This document shows, in pieces, positions 32,197 to 42,400 of a DNA stretch of 64,000 nt; position 1 is the first letter of the stretch; every line of letters begins with the position of its first letter. This DNA is from Halorientalis pallida (GTDB taxonomy: Archaea > Halobacteriota > Halobacteria > Halobacteriales > Haloarculaceae). The DNA is taken from NCBI RefSeq assembly GCF_004118325.1, contig NZ_RDFA01000002.1, positions 62,001-126,000 of the forward strand. Reading direction: 5' to 3'. The notes beneath the pieces were generated by a model. The model was not told the DNA's origin and ran no database searches. It was given only the letters and a program-made list of their open reading frames with translations. A program made the translations under genes and the position numbers.

Positions 32197-33139
32197 TCGT
32201 CGGCCCCGTATCCAGCGCGCTGAGGAAGTGCGCGACGGCGCGGGCGGCGGCCCGGACCGTCCGGTCGGTCGGGTCGAGCCGTGGCGCGCACTCGACGACC
32301 TCGAAGCCGACCACCCGGTCGTCGGCGGCGAGCGCTCGCAGGTGCCGGAACAGTTCGCGGGTGGTGAGCCCGCCCGGCGTCGGCGCGCTCACGCCCGGCG
32401 CGGCGGCGGCATCCAGCACGTCCAGATCGAGGCTGACGTACACCCGGTCCACGCCGGCCATCGCCTCGCGCACCCGCTCGACGACCGGCGCGGTATCGAG
32501 CCCGACCGCCTCGGCGGTGACGATGGTGCCGCCCTGCTCGCGCACGTAGTCGGCGTAGACGGTGCTGGTCTCGAAGTGGCGCGCGCCGACGACGGCGAAG
32601 GCGTCCAGCCCCGCCTCGTGGAGCTGGCGGTAGGGCGACCCGCTCGTGGGTTCGCCCTGTACTTCCCGGCAGTCGAGGTGGGCGTCGAGCGAGACGACGC
32701 CCACTGACCCGGTTTCGACCAGCGGGGCGACGTTGGCGTAGCTCAGGGAGTTGTCCCCGCCCAGGAAGACCGGGAGGGCATCGGCGGCGTAGATCTGTGC
32801 GACCACTTCGCGGACGGCGGCCTGGACCTCGGACGGTTCCATGGTCGTGTACGCGCCCGCGACGGCGGCCACGTCGCCCAGGTCGCCGACCGACCGGACC
32901 GGGCCGGCGTCGAAGTGGTGGCTCTTCGTCCCGGCCAGCGCAGTCCGGATACCGCTGGGACCGTGGCTGGCCCCCTGCCGGCCGATCACCGCACCGTCGT
33001 ACGGTTCGCCGGCCAACACCGCGTCGTACTCGGGCGCGGTCTTCAGCGTCGCCGGGAAGATCACGTCGCCGAAGGTCTCGTCGTTGGGATCGGTCGAGGC
33101 GTCCAGCGCCGGCGGTTCGGTGAACGGGTGGTCGGTCAT
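32189..33139 (-). CDS. hutG: formimidoylglutamase (arginase family)
   Basis: A 316-residue manganese enzyme splitting formiminoglutamate to glutamate and formamide. Arginase-family metal motifs: FLGGDNS (Asp in place of the common His), SLDAHLDCR and [15 protein letters not shown]. The HutG role rests on its context between hutU and hutI. It overlaps hutU by 4 bp (ATGA) and hutI by 8 bp. Length is typical. Confidence 0.94.
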   Translation of the reverse strand: MTDHPFTEPPALDASTDPNDETFGDVIFPATLKTAPEYDAVLAGEPYDGAVIGRQGASHGPSGIRTALAGTKSHHFDAGPVRSVGDLGDVAAVAGAYTTMEPSEVQAAVREVVAQIYAADALPVFLGGDNSLSYANVAPLVETGSVGVVSLDAHLDCREVQGEPTSGSPYRQLHEAGLDAFAVVGARHFETSTVYADYVREQGGTIVTAEAVGLDTAPVVERVREAMAGVDRVYVSLDLDVLDAAAAPGVSAPTPGGLTTRELFRHLRALAADDRVVGFEVVECAPRLDPTDRTVRAAARAVAHFLSALDTGPTNG

Positions 33140-34878
33140 GATCGGTCCCGCATCGGGATGGGCAGGCCCGACGCCGTCGCCTGTTCGATCGCCGCCTCGT
33201 ACCCTGCGTCGGCGTGCCGGACGACGCCCGTCCCGGGATCGGTCGTGAACACCCGGTGGGCTTTCTCCGCGGCCAGGTCCGTGCCGTCGAGGACGACGTG
33301 GTTGTTCGCGTGCAGGGCGTTGCCGATCCCGACTCCGCCGCCGTCGTGGACGCTCACGATGTCGGCCCCGGCCGCGCAGTCCAGCAGGGCGTTCAGGATC
33401 GGCCAGTCAGCCACGGCGTCGGAGCCGTCCTGCATCGCCTCGGTCTCGCGGTTCGGCGAGGCCACCGACCCCGCGTCGAGGTGGTCCCGGGTCACGACGA
33501 TGGGGGCCGAGATCTCGCCCGCCCCAACGAGGTCGTTGATCCGCAGGGCGAAGCGGGCCCGTTCGGTCAGTCCGTCCGGATCGTCGCCGGAGTCGAACCC
33601 GAGCCAGCAGACCCGCGCGGGCAGGCCCTGGAAAGCGACCCGCTCCTGTGCGAGGTCGATCCAGCGGTGGAGGGCGTCTTTCTCCGGAAACAGCTCTTTG
33701 ACCGCCGCGTCGGTACGGTGGATGTCGGCGGGGTCACCCGACAGCGCCAGCCAGCGGAACGGGCCCTTGCCCGCACAGAACAGCAGGCGGATGTACGCCG
33801 GAACGAAGCCCGGGAAGTCGAACGCGTCCTCGCGGTCGCAGTGGTCCTCGACCTGTCCGCGGATGTTGTTGCCGTACTCGAAGGCCACGGCGCCCGCCGC
33901 CTGGAGGTCGAGGATGGCGTCGACGTGGCGCTCCATCGTCGCCATGGCTTCCGCACGGTACCGGTCGGGGTCGCGCTCGCGGAGGGCGTCGGCCTCGGCG
34001 ACCGTGAATCCGGCGGGGTAGTACCCCTCCAGTTCGTCGTGGGCGCTGGTCTGGTCGGTCACCACGTCCGGAATCGCGTCCCGCTCCAGCAGGCCCTCCA
34101 GCACGTCCGCCGCGTTCCCGTGGACGCCGATGCTGAATGGCTCGCCGCGCTCGGCGTGGGTCCGGGCGCGCTCGACGGCCTCGTCGAGGTCGTCGGTCTT
34201 CGCTTCGAGATAGTCGGTCTCGATCCGGCGGTCGATCCGGGCTTCGTCCACCTCGGCGGCGATACAGACGCCGCGGTTCATCGTCACCGCCAGCGGCTGT
34301 GCGCCGCCCATCCCGCCGAGCCCGCCGGTGGCGACGATCTTTCCCTGCAGGTCCGACCGCCCGAACTCCGTCCGGGCGAGCTTCGCCAGCGTCTCGAAGG
34401 TCCCCTGGACGATGCCCTGCGTGCCGATGTAGGCCCACGAGCCGGCGGTCATCTGACCGTACATGATCAGGCCCTTCGCTTCGAGTTCGTGGAAGTGGTC
34501 CCAGTCGTCCCACTTCCCGACGAGGTTGGAGTTTGCGATCAGCACCCGCGGCGCGTGCTCGTGGGTCTCGAAGCGCCCGACGGGTTTGCCCGACTGGACC
34601 AGCAAGGTCTCCGTGTCGCCCAGCTCGCGGAGTTCGGCGAGGATACTGTCGTAGGCGTCCCAGGAGCGGGCCGCCCGGCCGGTGCCGCCGTAGACGACCA
34701 GTTCCTCGGGTTTTTCGGCCACCTCCGGGTCGAGGTTGTTGTTCAACAGCCGGAGCGCGGCCTCCTGGCGCCACCCCCGACACTCGATGTCGGTCCCCGT
34801 GGGTGCCCCCTGGTAGTCGCGCCACTGCGCGCTGGGTTCGCCGACGTCGTGGCCGGGCTCACCTGTTTGTTGTGTCAT
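33136..34878 (-). CDS. hutU: urocanate hydratase
   Basis: A 580-residue NAD-dependent enzyme turning urocanate into imidazolonepropionate. [19 protein letters not shown] is the dinucleotide-binding region. [34 protein letters not shown] and YNNIRGQ-like YGNNIRGQ are family signatures. ATG 34878 begins MTQQTGEP and lies about 28 nt after a GTAAAC box, so it is the first gene of the hut operon. The frame is open farther upstream but those codons lack family similarity. Confidence 0.96.
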   Translation of the reverse strand: MTQQTGEPGHDVGEPSAQWRDYQGAPTGTDIECRGWRQEAALRLLNNNLDPEVAEKPEELVVYGGTGRAARSWDAYDSILAELRELGDTETLLVQSGKPVGRFETHEHAPRVLIANSNLVGKWDDWDHFHELEAKGLIMYGQMTAGSWAYIGTQGIVQGTFETLAKLARTEFGRSDLQGKIVATGGLGGMGGAQPLAVTMNRGVCIAAEVDEARIDRRIETDYLEAKTDDLDEAVERARTHAERGEPFSIGVHGNAADVLEGLLERDAIPDVVTDQTSAHDELEGYYPAGFTVAEADALRERDPDRYRAEAMATMERHVDAILDLQAAGAVAFEYGNNIRGQVEDHCDREDAFDFPGFVPAYIRLLFCAGKGPFRWLALSGDPADIHRTDAAVKELFPEKDALHRWIDLAQERVAFQGLPARVCWLGFDSGDDPDGLTERARFALRINDLVGAGEISAPIVVTRDHLDAGSVASPNRETEAMQDGSDAVADWPILNALLDCAAGADIVSVHDGGGVGIGNALHANNHVVLDGTDLAAEKAHRVFTTDPGTGVVRHADAGYEAAIEQATASGLPIPMRDRS

Positions 34879-34903
34879 GCCATCACATACGACGGCACCC
34901 GAC

Positions 34904-34909
34904 GTAAAC
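34904..34909 (-). promoter_or_regulatory. TATA-like box of the hut operon
   Basis: GTTTAC on the minus strand, centred about 28 nt before the hutU start, marks a leaderless promoter. About 60 bp beyond it, GATTATGT (34966-34973) on the plus strand serves the divergent PH-domain gene, so regulation could be shared. Confidence 0.5.
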
Positions 34910-34996
34910 TGTTGGGCAAAGAGGGGGTCGGCGGGCAGCGGAGGTGTCACCACGCGGACAGCACCGATTATGTAGGCCCCCGAACAATCGGGCGGT

Positions 34997-35605
34997 ATGG
35001 CGACCGATCTGTCGTCCGAGTCCTCCGACACCGCGGCGAGCGAGTTCGACTGGCTCACGCTCGACGACGGTGAACAGGTACAGTGGTCGGGCAAACCGCA
35101 CGTCTACAGCATCGTCCCCGCGCTGATCGTGGGGCTCCCGCTCGCGCTCTTCCTGATCGGCATCCCGATCGTCGTCGGCGCGTATCTGAACCGCGAGAAC
35201 ACGGTGTACCTGCTGACGAACGAAGCGCTCTATCGGAAGAGCGGCATCCTCTCACGGGACGTCCAGAAGATCGAGTTCGAGAAGGTCCAGAACATCTCCT
35301 ACTCACAGGGGGCGCTGGGCAATTACTTCGGCTACGGCACCGTCGACATCTCCACCGCCGGCGGGACCGGCGTCGAGATGCAGTTCCGGTCCGTGCCCGA
35401 CCCGAAAGCAGTCCAGCAACGGATCAACGAGCAGAGCCGCCGGGCGCGAGGGAAGGGGGCCGACGACCGATCCACCAGCGAGAGCCCCGAGCAGGTGCTC
35501 GAAGACATCCGCACCGAGTTGCGCGCGATCCGGCGCGCCGTCGAAGCCGGCGGCCGCGACGCCACACCGACCGACCCCGAAGGTGACGATGGCGGGCGCA
35601 ACTGA
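34997..35605 (+). CDS. bacterial-type PH domain membrane protein
   Basis: A 202-residue protein of the DUF304/bPH2 type. Residues about 20-70 hold the [21 protein letters not shown] start and a membrane hairpin ([26 protein letters not shown]). The PH-like barrel follows ([44 protein letters not shown]). The C-terminal 50 residues are charged and helical. The role is unknown; such proteins are thought to organise membranes or complexes. The next gene encodes a close relative whose start lies inside this gene's end. Confidence 0.88.
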   Translation: MATDLSSESSDTAASEFDWLTLDDGEQVQWSGKPHVYSIVPALIVGLPLALFLIGIPIVVGAYLNRENTVYLLTNEALYRKSGILSRDVQKIEFEKVQNISYSQGALGNYFGYGTVDISTAGGTGVEMQFRSVPDPKAVQQRINEQSRRARGKGADDRSTSESPEQVLEDIRTELRAIRRAVEAGGRDATPTDPEGDDGGRN

Positions 35606-36245
35606 CGACGACCCCGGTGCGGACGGACCGCCGCCGTCGTGGCTCCCGCTGGCGGGCGACGAGCGCGTCCAGTGGCGGGGCGGGCCGCGTATCCGGACGA
35701 TCATCCCCGCAGTCGTGATCGGACTGGCGTTCGTCCTCGCCGGACTGGGCGCGCTGTGGTACACCGCGACCGAGGCGGGCAGCGCCGTGCTGGCGGCGCT
35801 GGGCGTGCTGGCCATCCCGAGTGGCGTCCTGATCCCCAGCTGGTCGCTCCTCCGGATCAGACACACCGAGTACGTCGTGACCGACCGACACCTCTACCGG
35901 AAATCCGGCGTCCTCGGGCGGCGAGTGACGACAGTCGGGTACGAGACGGTCCAGAACGTCTCCTACTCGCAGGGGATCACCGGGACACTGTTCGATCACG
36001 GCACGGTCTCGTTCGACACCGCGGGTGGCTCCGGGACCGAACTGTCGTTCAGCAACGTCGACGATCCCAGCGCCGTCCAGCAGTTGGTCGAGAAGCGGCG
36101 AGCCCGGTACGGCGGCGGGGACGGCTTCGGCGGCGGAACGGGACCCAGCGAGGGCGACTCGCTGCCCGGCACGACCGAGCAGTGGGCGGCCGTCCGCGAG
36201 GAAGTGGGCGCGCTGCGGCGGGCGATCGAGGGCCGACGCTCCTAG
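35589..36245 (+). CDS. bacterial-type PH domain membrane protein, second of pair
   Basis: A 218-residue paralogue of its neighbour: WRGGPRIRTIIPAVVIGLAF with a membrane hairpin, then EYVVTDRHLYRKSGVLGRR and VQNVSYSQGITGTLFDHGTV. It has a Gly-rich linker and a short helical tail resembling the partner's (EVGALRRAIEGRR). ATG 35589 (or GTG 35583) overlaps the previous gene, so the two are co-translated and probably form a complex. Its stop shares CTAG with the convergent dUTPase gene. Confidence 0.87.
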   Translation: MAGATDDDPGADGPPPSWLPLAGDERVQWRGGPRIRTIIPAVVIGLAFVLAGLGALWYTATEAGSAVLAALGVLAIPSGVLIPSWSLLRIRHTEYVVTDRHLYRKSGVLGRRVTTVGYETVQNVSYSQGITGTLFDHGTVSFDTAGGSGTELSFSNVDDPSAVQQLVEKRRARYGGGDGFGGGTGPSEGDSLPGTTEQWAAVREEVGALRRAIEGRRS

Positions 36246-36706
36246 AGGTTCTCGCGCTGGTAAGAGCCGTCGTAGGTCCCCTCGTGGTCTGCGGCCGCCA
36301 GCGTCAACTGGGCGATCCGAGCCCCCTGCTGGAGTTCGATCCCGTGGTGGACTTCCAGCAGGCCCTCGCCGCGGCCCTCGTAGCCCGCGTCCCAGACCGC
36401 CGTGTCGAGCATACAGGAGTTGCGCAGCAGTGAGGATCGGGGATAGAGGAAGCCGACGTGCTCTTCCGGAATGGCGATCCGCTCGGCGTACCGGACGACG
36501 TAGCCCCCGGGTTCGAGGTGGTAGAACCCGTCGTCGTCGGGGTCCAGTTCACGGCGGTCCCCGATGGTCTTGCCGCCGCGTTCGATCCGTCCGACACTCT
36601 CCTGCTCGAAGACGGCCCCGAGCGTGAGGTCGACGCCGTTTGGCTGAACCTGTGACTCGCGGAGGTCGCCGAGCTGCTCCGCCAGGAACGCGCCGCTTCT
36701 GAACAT
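36242..36706 (-). CDS. dUTP diphosphatase / dCTP deaminase-like enzyme
   Basis: A 154-residue trimeric-type nucleotide hydrolase that keeps uracil out of DNA. QPNGVDLTLG, FLYPRSSLLRNS and WDAGYEGRGEGLLEV are the family motifs, and ARIAQLTL is another. It is closer to the archaeal Dcd-like dUTPases than to the short eukaryote-like Dut. Whether it deaminates dCTP, hydrolyses dUTP or does both cannot be told. ATG 36706 gives the standard N-terminus MFRSGAFL. Confidence 0.88.
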   Translation of the reverse strand: MFRSGAFLAEQLGDLRESQVQPNGVDLTLGAVFEQESVGRIERGGKTIGDRRELDPDDDGFYHLEPGGYVVRYAERIAIPEEHVGFLYPRSSLLRNSCMLDTAVWDAGYEGRGEGLLEVHHGIELQQGARIAQLTLAAADHEGTYDGSYQRENL

Positions 36707-36932
36707 GGCCGAGTGACCGACCAGCGCGTGCAAAACGCTTGCCGTTTGGGTCTCGGGGCGATCGCTGGCGCGCGCTGGGCCTGTGTCACGTGCCGGCGCC
36801 ACTGGCCACCGGTGTCGGCATCGACCGAACGGGAGTCGGGTCACCACCGCGCACGCACGCGATTCCGTACGGCACTGGATGACATCAAAGGGGTACTAGG
36901 GATGCACGAGACCTGATATCGGAAACTCGCAT

Positions 36933-36940
36933 GATTTATG
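36933..36940 (+). promoter_or_regulatory. TATA-like box of the aconitase gene
   Basis: GATTTATG is centred about 31 nt before the ATG at 36968, predicting a leader of only a few bases. The rest of 36707-36932 shows no gene. Confidence 0.5.
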
Positions 36941-36967
36941 TCCGCGGACCATCGACGGACAGACGTT

Positions 36968-38938
36968 ATGGGACAGACGCTTACGGAAAAAATTCTCGAC
37001 GATCACCTCGTCGAAGGCGAATTGGAGACCGGCGAGGAGATCGGTATCGAGATCGATCAGGTCCTGACACAGGACACGACCGGCACGCTGGTGTGGCTGC
37101 AGTTCGAGGCGCTGGGCCTCGACGAAGTCCAGACGGAACTGGCCGCCCAGTACTGTGACCACCAGACCTACCAGTTCGACTTCAAGAACACCGACGACCA
37201 CCGTTTCCTGCGCTCGGCCGCAGGGACGTTCGGCGCGTACTTCTCGCGTCCGGGCAACGGTATCTGTCACAACGTCCATAAGGAAAACTTCGCCGCGCCC
37301 GGCAAGACGCTCCTGGGCAGTGACTCCCACACGCCGACCCCCGGCGGCCTCGGTCAGCTGGCCATCGGTTCCGGTGGGCTCGACGTGGCCGTCGCGATGG
37401 GCGGCGGTGCCTACTACATCGACATGCCCGAGGTCGTCAACGTCCGTCTGGAAGGCGAGCTGCCCGACTGGGCCACCGCCAAGGACGTCATCCTCGAGAT
37501 GCTGCGCCGCCTCAGCGTGAAGGGCGGGGTCAACAAGATCTTCGAGTACACCGGACCCGGTGTCGAGAGCCTCAGCGTCCCCGAGCGGACGACCATCACC
37601 AACATGGGGACCGAACTGGGCGCGACCTCCTCGATCTTCCCGACCGACGAGAAGACCGAGGACTACCTCGCGCGCCAGGGCCGCGAAGACGAGTACGTCG
37701 AGCTCAGCGCCGACGAGGACGCCGAGTACGACGACGAACTCGTCATCGACCTCTCGGACCTCGAGCCACTCATCGCCGAGCCGTCGATGCCCGACAACGT
37801 CGTCCCCGTCAGCGAAGTCGAGGGCGTCGAGGTCAACCAGGTCATGATCGGCTCCTGTACGAACGGTGGCTACGAGGACATCCTCCCCGCCGCGAAGATG
37901 CTGGAGGGCCGGACGATCAACCGCGCGACCGAGATGATCGTCGCCCCCGGTTCCAAGAAGGCCTCCGAGATGCTCGCCCGTGAGGGCTGGACCGCCGAGA
38001 TGATGGCGGCCGGTGTCAACTACTCCGAGGCGACGTGTGGTGCCTGTATCGGGATCGGCCACGTCCCCGGCTCGGATTCGGTCTCCCTGCGGACCTTCAA
38101 CCGCAACTTCGAGGGCCGCTCGGGCATCGAGGACGACAACGTCTACCTCTGCTCGCCGGAAGTCGCCACCGCGGCGGCCATCAAGGGTGAGATCGTCGAC
38201 CCGCGCAACCTCGCCGACGAACTCGGCGACCTCGAAGCGCCCGGCTTCGAGCTCCCCGACGCCTACGAGGGTGCCGAGAACGACATCATCACGCCCGACG
38301 ACCCCGTCGACGACGACCTCGTCAAGGGGCCGAACATCGGCGACGTCCCGCTGAAGGACGAACTCGACGCCGAACTCGAAGGGCCGGCCCTCCTGAAGAT
38401 GGAGGACAACATCACGACCGACCACATCATCCCTGCGACCCAGGACATCCTGATGTACCGGTCGAACATCCCGAAGCTCTCCGAATTCACGCTCTCGCGT
38501 GTCGACGACAGCTTCGCCCAGCGCGCACTCGACAGCGACGGCGGCTTCCTCGTCGCCGGCGAGAACTACGGCCAGGGCTCCTCGCGTGAACACGCGGCCC
38601 TCTGTCCGATGTACCTCGGTGTCGAGGGCGTCCTCGCACAGAGCTTCGCCCGCATCCACAAGGCGAACCTCTTCAACTTCGGGCTCCTGCCGCTGGAGAT
38701 CGACGAAGACGACTACGCGCAGATCGAGCAGGGCGACGACATCGAAGTCGTCGACGACGTCGCCGAGGCCGTCCGGTCGGGCCAGGAAGAGTTCACCGTC
38801 CGCGTCGACGACGACTGGGAACTCACCGCCACGCTGGACGCCTCCGAGCGCGAACGGCAGATCCTCGCAGACGGTGGGAAGCTCTCCCACACCAAGAAGC
38901 AGGCCGACAGCGGCTCCGGCGCGCCCGCCGACGACTGA
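36968..38938 (+). CDS. acn: aconitate hydratase
   Basis: A 656-residue TCA-cycle enzyme interconverting citrate and isocitrate through a [4Fe-4S] cluster. Cluster cysteines lie in IGSCTNGG and TCGACIGIGH. LLGSDSHTPTPGGLGQLAIG and the swivelling-domain motif GENYGQGSSREHAA are intact. The length and domain order fit the monomeric AcnA/mitochondrial-type enzyme, in its shorter archaeal form. ATG 36968 gives MGQTLTEKIL. The protein is very acidic. It stands alone, with malate synthase near 62 kb as another link to acetate or fatty acid use. Confidence 0.96.
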   Translation: MGQTLTEKILDDHLVEGELETGEEIGIEIDQVLTQDTTGTLVWLQFEALGLDEVQTELAAQYCDHQTYQFDFKNTDDHRFLRSAAGTFGAYFSRPGNGICHNVHKENFAAPGKTLLGSDSHTPTPGGLGQLAIGSGGLDVAVAMGGGAYYIDMPEVVNVRLEGELPDWATAKDVILEMLRRLSVKGGVNKIFEYTGPGVESLSVPERTTITNMGTELGATSSIFPTDEKTEDYLARQGREDEYVELSADEDAEYDDELVIDLSDLEPLIAEPSMPDNVVPVSEVEGVEVNQVMIGSCTNGGYEDILPAAKMLEGRTINRATEMIVAPGSKKASEMLAREGWTAEMMAAGVNYSEATCGACIGIGHVPGSDSVSLRTFNRNFEGRSGIEDDNVYLCSPEVATAAAIKGEIVDPRNLADELGDLEAPGFELPDAYEGAENDIITPDDPVDDDLVKGPNIGDVPLKDELDAELEGPALLKMEDNITTDHIIPATQDILMYRSNIPKLSEFTLSRVDDSFAQRALDSDGGFLVAGENYGQGSSREHAALCPMYLGVEGVLAQSFARIHKANLFNFGLLPLEIDEDDYAQIEQGDDIEVVDDVAEAVRSGQEEFTVRVDDDWELTATLDASERERQILADGGKLSHTKKQADSGSGAPADD

Positions 38939-39436
38939 AAACGAGCGAGCGGCGATAGCCGCGAGCCAGCGGGGCTCGGCCGACCAACCGATTCCATTTT
39001 TCGCGGCACAGGCCGAGGAGCGGTCGGGCCGTCGACCGAGGGACGGGAGAGGGAGAGACCGGGGACGGGCCGGGATCGACGGTCCCGCCAGGGGGCGTCG
39101 CGTGACCACCGAGCAGTGACGCCGCCAGCGACGACCGCCATGGGCCAAACGGTGTGGAGGTCCGTAGTTACCCGGCAGTTTTTACCAGTAATCGGGGCCT
39201 CGGTTCGTCGTAGGACGTGCCTGTCGCGTGGCTCGAGGGCGAGCGCGTCGGGCTATGCGGTCCTTACTCGACTGCGAGTTCGTCGACGGGGGCCCCGGTG
39301 ACTGGCACCGTCGAGTCGGCGGCCGTGCGACGCCGACCGACGGTGTCGGCGTCCATCGTCGGCTGTCGGCGCCCGGCGCGGCCACCGCGTTCCGTCCCGA
39401 GCGCGCCTGCGTGGCGGATTCACTGTCGCAACTGAA
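38939..39436. other. intergenic region with a possible gene relic
   Basis: About 500 bp after aconitase. A CATTTTTCG tract near 38993-39001 may end acn transcription. CAGTTTTTACC near 39175-39185 is TATA-like and precedes a GTG at 39217 that opens MPVAWLEGERVGL, which looks like the first strand of GNAT acetyltransferases. The frame then turns into Ser/Arg-rich nonsense, and the adjacent frame reads on briefly. This may be a decayed acetyltransferase start; evidence is thin. Confidence 0.3.
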
Positions 39437-39446
39437 GATTTATATC
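39437..39446 (+). promoter_or_regulatory. TATA box of the acyl-CoA synthetase gene
   Basis: GATTTATATC is centred about 28 nt before the ATG at 39470, a strong match to haloarchaeal leaderless promoters. Confidence 0.6.
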
Positions 39447-39469
39447 TCTGCCAGTTGGAAATTAACGTT

Positions 39470-41452
39470 ATGACCAAATCTGGGGAGCCGGGGTGGCTCG
39501 ATTCGGAGCGGGAGTACACCGACGAGGTGATCGGGGACGATACGATCCCCGAACTGTTCGCGGCGAGCGTCGAGCGCAACGGGGACGGCGAGGCACAGAT
39601 GTACAAGGGGGGCATCTATCCGCGGTCGCTGACGCCGGCGGTCGTCGACGAACCCGAGCCGGGAACGTACACGTCGATCACCTACGAGAAGATGGGGGAA
39701 CTCGTCCGGCACCTGACCGCGGGCTTTCGCGAGCTGGGGGTCACGTCGGGTGATCGCGTCGGGATCATGTCCGACTCCCGGATGGAGTGGGCGCTCACCG
39801 ACTTCGCCCTCATGTCCGGCGGCGGCGTGGTCACGACGATCTACACGGAGTCCTCGCCCAAACAGATCAAGTACCTCCTCAACGACCCCGGCGCGACCGG
39901 TGTCGTCGTGGAGAACGAGCGACTGCTGGACCGACTCGTCAGGGTACAGGACGACCTGAGTCTGGACTTCGTGGTCGTCATCGACGAACTCGACCGGTAC
40001 GACCACGTCGACCAGATCCGCACGCTCGAAGACGTCTACGACATGGGGGTCGAACACTACGACGAGGACGCGTTCCAGGGGTGGCTCGACGACCTTGACA
40101 GCCACGACCTGGCGAGTCTCGTCTACACCTCCGGGACGACGGGCAAACCCAAGGGCGTGAAGCTGACCCATCACAACGTCCGGTCGAACATCAACCAGCT
40201 CTGGAAGCGCGTCGGCCCGCGGCCCGACAAGGACGACGAGCTGCCGGTCCTCGATTCCGAGAAGCGGGCGATCTCCATCCTCCCGCTGGCCCACGTCTTC
40301 GAGCGGACGGTCGGGCACTTCCTGATGTTCGCGGCTGGCGCGACCGTCGGGTACGCTCAGAGCACCGACACGGTCGACGAGGACCTGAAGAAGATCAAGC
40401 CCCACGGCGGTGCGAGCGTCCCACGGGTGTACGAGCGCATCTTCGCCCAGGCCCGCGAACAGGCCAGTGGCTCGGAGGTCAAAGAACGGGTCTTCGAGTG
40501 GGCTGTCGACGTGGCTCGCCAGTACAGCCGCGCCGACGACCCCGGAATCGCCCTCAAGCTCAAACGCGGCATCTCCGAGCGACTGGTCTACAGCAAGGTC
40601 AAGGAGGAACTCGGCGGGAACATCATCCTGATGGTCAGCGGCGGTGGGAGTCTGAGCGACCGCCTCGCGGAGTTGTTCGACGGCATGGGCATCCCCATCT
40701 TCGAGGGCTACGGCCTGACCGAGGCCGCGCCGGTGGTCACGGCGAACACGCCCGAGGACCATCGGACCGGGACGCTCGGGCGGCCGCTGGTCGACATGGA
40801 CATCCGGATCGACCCCTCGAAAGTGTCCGACGAGCAGTTCGCGGACGCCGAGGGGTACGTCGGCGAACTGCTGGTCAAGGGGCCCAACATCACCGAGGGC
40901 TACTGGGAGATGCCCGAGAAGACCGAGGAGGCGTTCACCGCCGACGGCTGGTTCCAGACCGGCGACATCGTCGAACGCGTCGACGGCGACTACCTGATCT
41001 ACCACGACCGGCTGAAGAACCTGATCGTGCTGGACACGGGGAAAAACGTCGCCCCGGAACCCATCGAGGACGAGTTCTCGACCTCCTCGCGGGTCGAGCA
41101 GATCATGGTGATGGGTGACGACGAGAAGTTCGTCTCCGCGCTGATCGTCCCGAACTTCGACGCCATCCGGCGGTGGGCCGACAACCGCAATCTGGACCTG
41201 CCAACCGGTCGAAACGCCATCTGTGAGGACGAGCGCGTCAAGGAGTGGGTCGTCCAGGACGTGCAACTCGTCAACCGGAACCTGGAGAAACACGAGACGA
41301 TCAAGGAGGTCGAACTCGTCGCCGAGGAGTGGACGCCCGAGAACGACCTGCTCACGCCGTCGCTGAAGAAGAAACGGCGCAACATCCTGGCCGAACACGC
41401 CGAGCAAGTCGACGGAATTTACGGGAACAGAGAAGCCAAGCTCGCGGACTAG
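39470..41452 (+). CDS. long-chain fatty acyl-CoA synthetase (AMP-forming)
   Basis: A 660-residue adenylate-forming enzyme activating fatty acids to acyl-CoA. The phosphate-binding motif LVYTSGTTGKPKGV is at 217-230, GYGLTEAAPVV is the adenine motif, and GWFQTGDIVERVDGDYL and RLKNLIVLDTGKNVAPEPIE are the hinge and C-terminal motifs. The ILPLAHVFERTVGH region matches the long-chain (FadD15-like) subgroup rather than acetyl-CoA synthetase. With the thiolase at 42-43.5 kb it suggests beta-oxidation or isoprenoid precursor use. Full length. Confidence 0.92.
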   Translation: MTKSGEPGWLDSEREYTDEVIGDDTIPELFAASVERNGDGEAQMYKGGIYPRSLTPAVVDEPEPGTYTSITYEKMGELVRHLTAGFRELGVTSGDRVGIMSDSRMEWALTDFALMSGGGVVTTIYTESSPKQIKYLLNDPGATGVVVENERLLDRLVRVQDDLSLDFVVVIDELDRYDHVDQIRTLEDVYDMGVEHYDEDAFQGWLDDLDSHDLASLVYTSGTTGKPKGVKLTHHNVRSNINQLWKRVGPRPDKDDELPVLDSEKRAISILPLAHVFERTVGHFLMFAAGATVGYAQSTDTVDEDLKKIKPHGGASVPRVYERIFAQAREQASGSEVKERVFEWAVDVARQYSRADDPGIALKLKRGISERLVYSKVKEELGGNIILMVSGGGSLSDRLAELFDGMGIPIFEGYGLTEAAPVVTANTPEDHRTGTLGRPLVDMDIRIDPSKVSDEQFADAEGYVGELLVKGPNITEGYWEMPEKTEEAFTADGWFQTGDIVERVDGDYLIYHDRLKNLIVLDTGKNVAPEPIEDEFSTSSRVEQIMVMGDDEKFVSALIVPNFDAIRRWADNRNLDLPTGRNAICEDERVKEWVVQDVQLVNRNLEKHETIKEVELVAEEWTPENDLLTPSLKKKRRNILAEHAEQVDGIYGNREAKLAD

Positions 41453-41464
41453 CGGTCGGTGGGA

Positions 41465-42163
41465 TCAGTCCGGGCCAGCAGCCTCGGTCGTCGAGACGGC
41501 CGTGCTGTCGAGGTAGACCGCCTGTTCGGCGGCGTCCTCGACGGCGTCCATCGCCCGGTCCAGCCACAGCGCGAGTTCCCGGACGACCAGCGCGGCGGCG
41601 GTGTCGCCGGTCGCGAACGCCTCCGAGACGAGTTTCCGCCCCACTGTGTCACAGCGTGACTCCATCTCCGCGACGGTCGCTCTGACGTCGTGGACGGCGT
41701 CGACCTTCCGATGTGCGGGACTGGCGAAGAGGTCGCCGATGGCCCTCGAGAGCGCCTCGACCGCCTCGACGACCAGATCGCCCATTCTCGCGAAGTCCGC
41801 AGTGACGGCCGCCGAGAGTGTCGGCTCCATCGCAGCCAGTTCGCCGAAGAACGTCTCGACGTGATTGGCAGTCTCGTCCGCGCAGGCGAACAGTTCGAGC
41901 ACGCCACCGGGCTGGAAGTAGACGCGAGTGAAGTTGGGGCCCATCGACTGCCCGACCGTCCGCCGAATAGTGGTGAGCAGGTCGTCGCAGTCGGATTCCA
42001 GCCGCCGAACCCGTTCGAGTTCGCCACAGAAGGCCGCCTCGTCGCGCCCGTAGTACTCGACGCCGGGTCGCACGCTCTCGACGCAGTCGGCGAGTGCGTC
42101 GAAGTAGCGATCGGAGACATCGGTGAACTCGGTCCGGAACGCAGTGGTCGGTGTCTCGCTCAT
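41465..42163 (-). CDS. DUF47/PhoU-like protein
   Basis: A 232-residue all-helical protein with the spaced helices of the DUF47 family: ELERVRRLESDCDDLLTTIRR in the first half and a second bundle with AVHDVRATVAEMESRCD and LALWLDRAMDAVEDAAEQAVY. In other organisms DUF47 genes sit next to phosphate (Pit) transporters and relate to PhoU. No transporter adjoins it here, so a role in phosphate control is only inferred. ATG 42163 is preceded by an in-frame GTG at 42166. Convergent with the acyl-CoA synthetase, 12 bp apart. Confidence 0.75.
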   Translation of the reverse strand: MSETPTTAFRTEFTDVSDRYFDALADCVESVRPGVEYYGRDEAAFCGELERVRRLESDCDDLLTTIRRTVGQSMGPNFTRVYFQPGGVLELFACADETANHVETFFGELAAMEPTLSAAVTADFARMGDLVVEAVEALSRAIGDLFASPAHRKVDAVHDVRATVAEMESRCDTVGRKLVSEAFATGDTAAALVVRELALWLDRAMDAVEDAAEQAVYLDSTAVSTTEAAGPD

Positions 42164-42357
42164 CACCGCCGACTTTCTGATTCGGCACGTAAGCGGTTGC
42201 TATGAGCCGTCTACAGTGTCGGGTACCGGTATTGTGCGACTGCAGTTGAAGGAAGAGTCGGCGTGATTAAATCAAGCTCAGGCTAGCTCGAACTCCAGCT
42301 TTTTCTCCTCGGGTTCGCTCCCACTGGTCGCGAACCTCTCGTCGGAAAACGTGGGCG

Positions 42358-42390
42358 AAAAAGCCGAGCACTCACTCTGTTCGTGCTCGG
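42358..42390 (-). terminator. hairpin plus T-run terminator after the thiolase gene
   Basis: On the minus strand CCGAGCAC and GTGCTCGG form an 8-bp stem with an 11-nt loop (42364-42390), followed after one C by five T (42358-42362). It lies 10 bp past the thiolase stop. Archaea mainly need the T-run, but the hairpin makes this the most bacterial-looking terminator in the window. Confidence 0.65.
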
Positions 42391-42400
42391 TACGACAGCT

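Noticed and set aside
33214-35073. 619-codon plus-strand frame opposite hutU
   Set aside because: Antisense shadow; HutU motifs are unambiguous on the minus strand.
36896-39148. 750-codon minus-strand frame opposite aconitase
   Set aside because: Shadow; long only because stop codons are rare in high-GC antisense DNA.
39440-41407. 655-codon minus-strand frame opposite the acyl-CoA synthetase
   Set aside because: Shadow without motifs.
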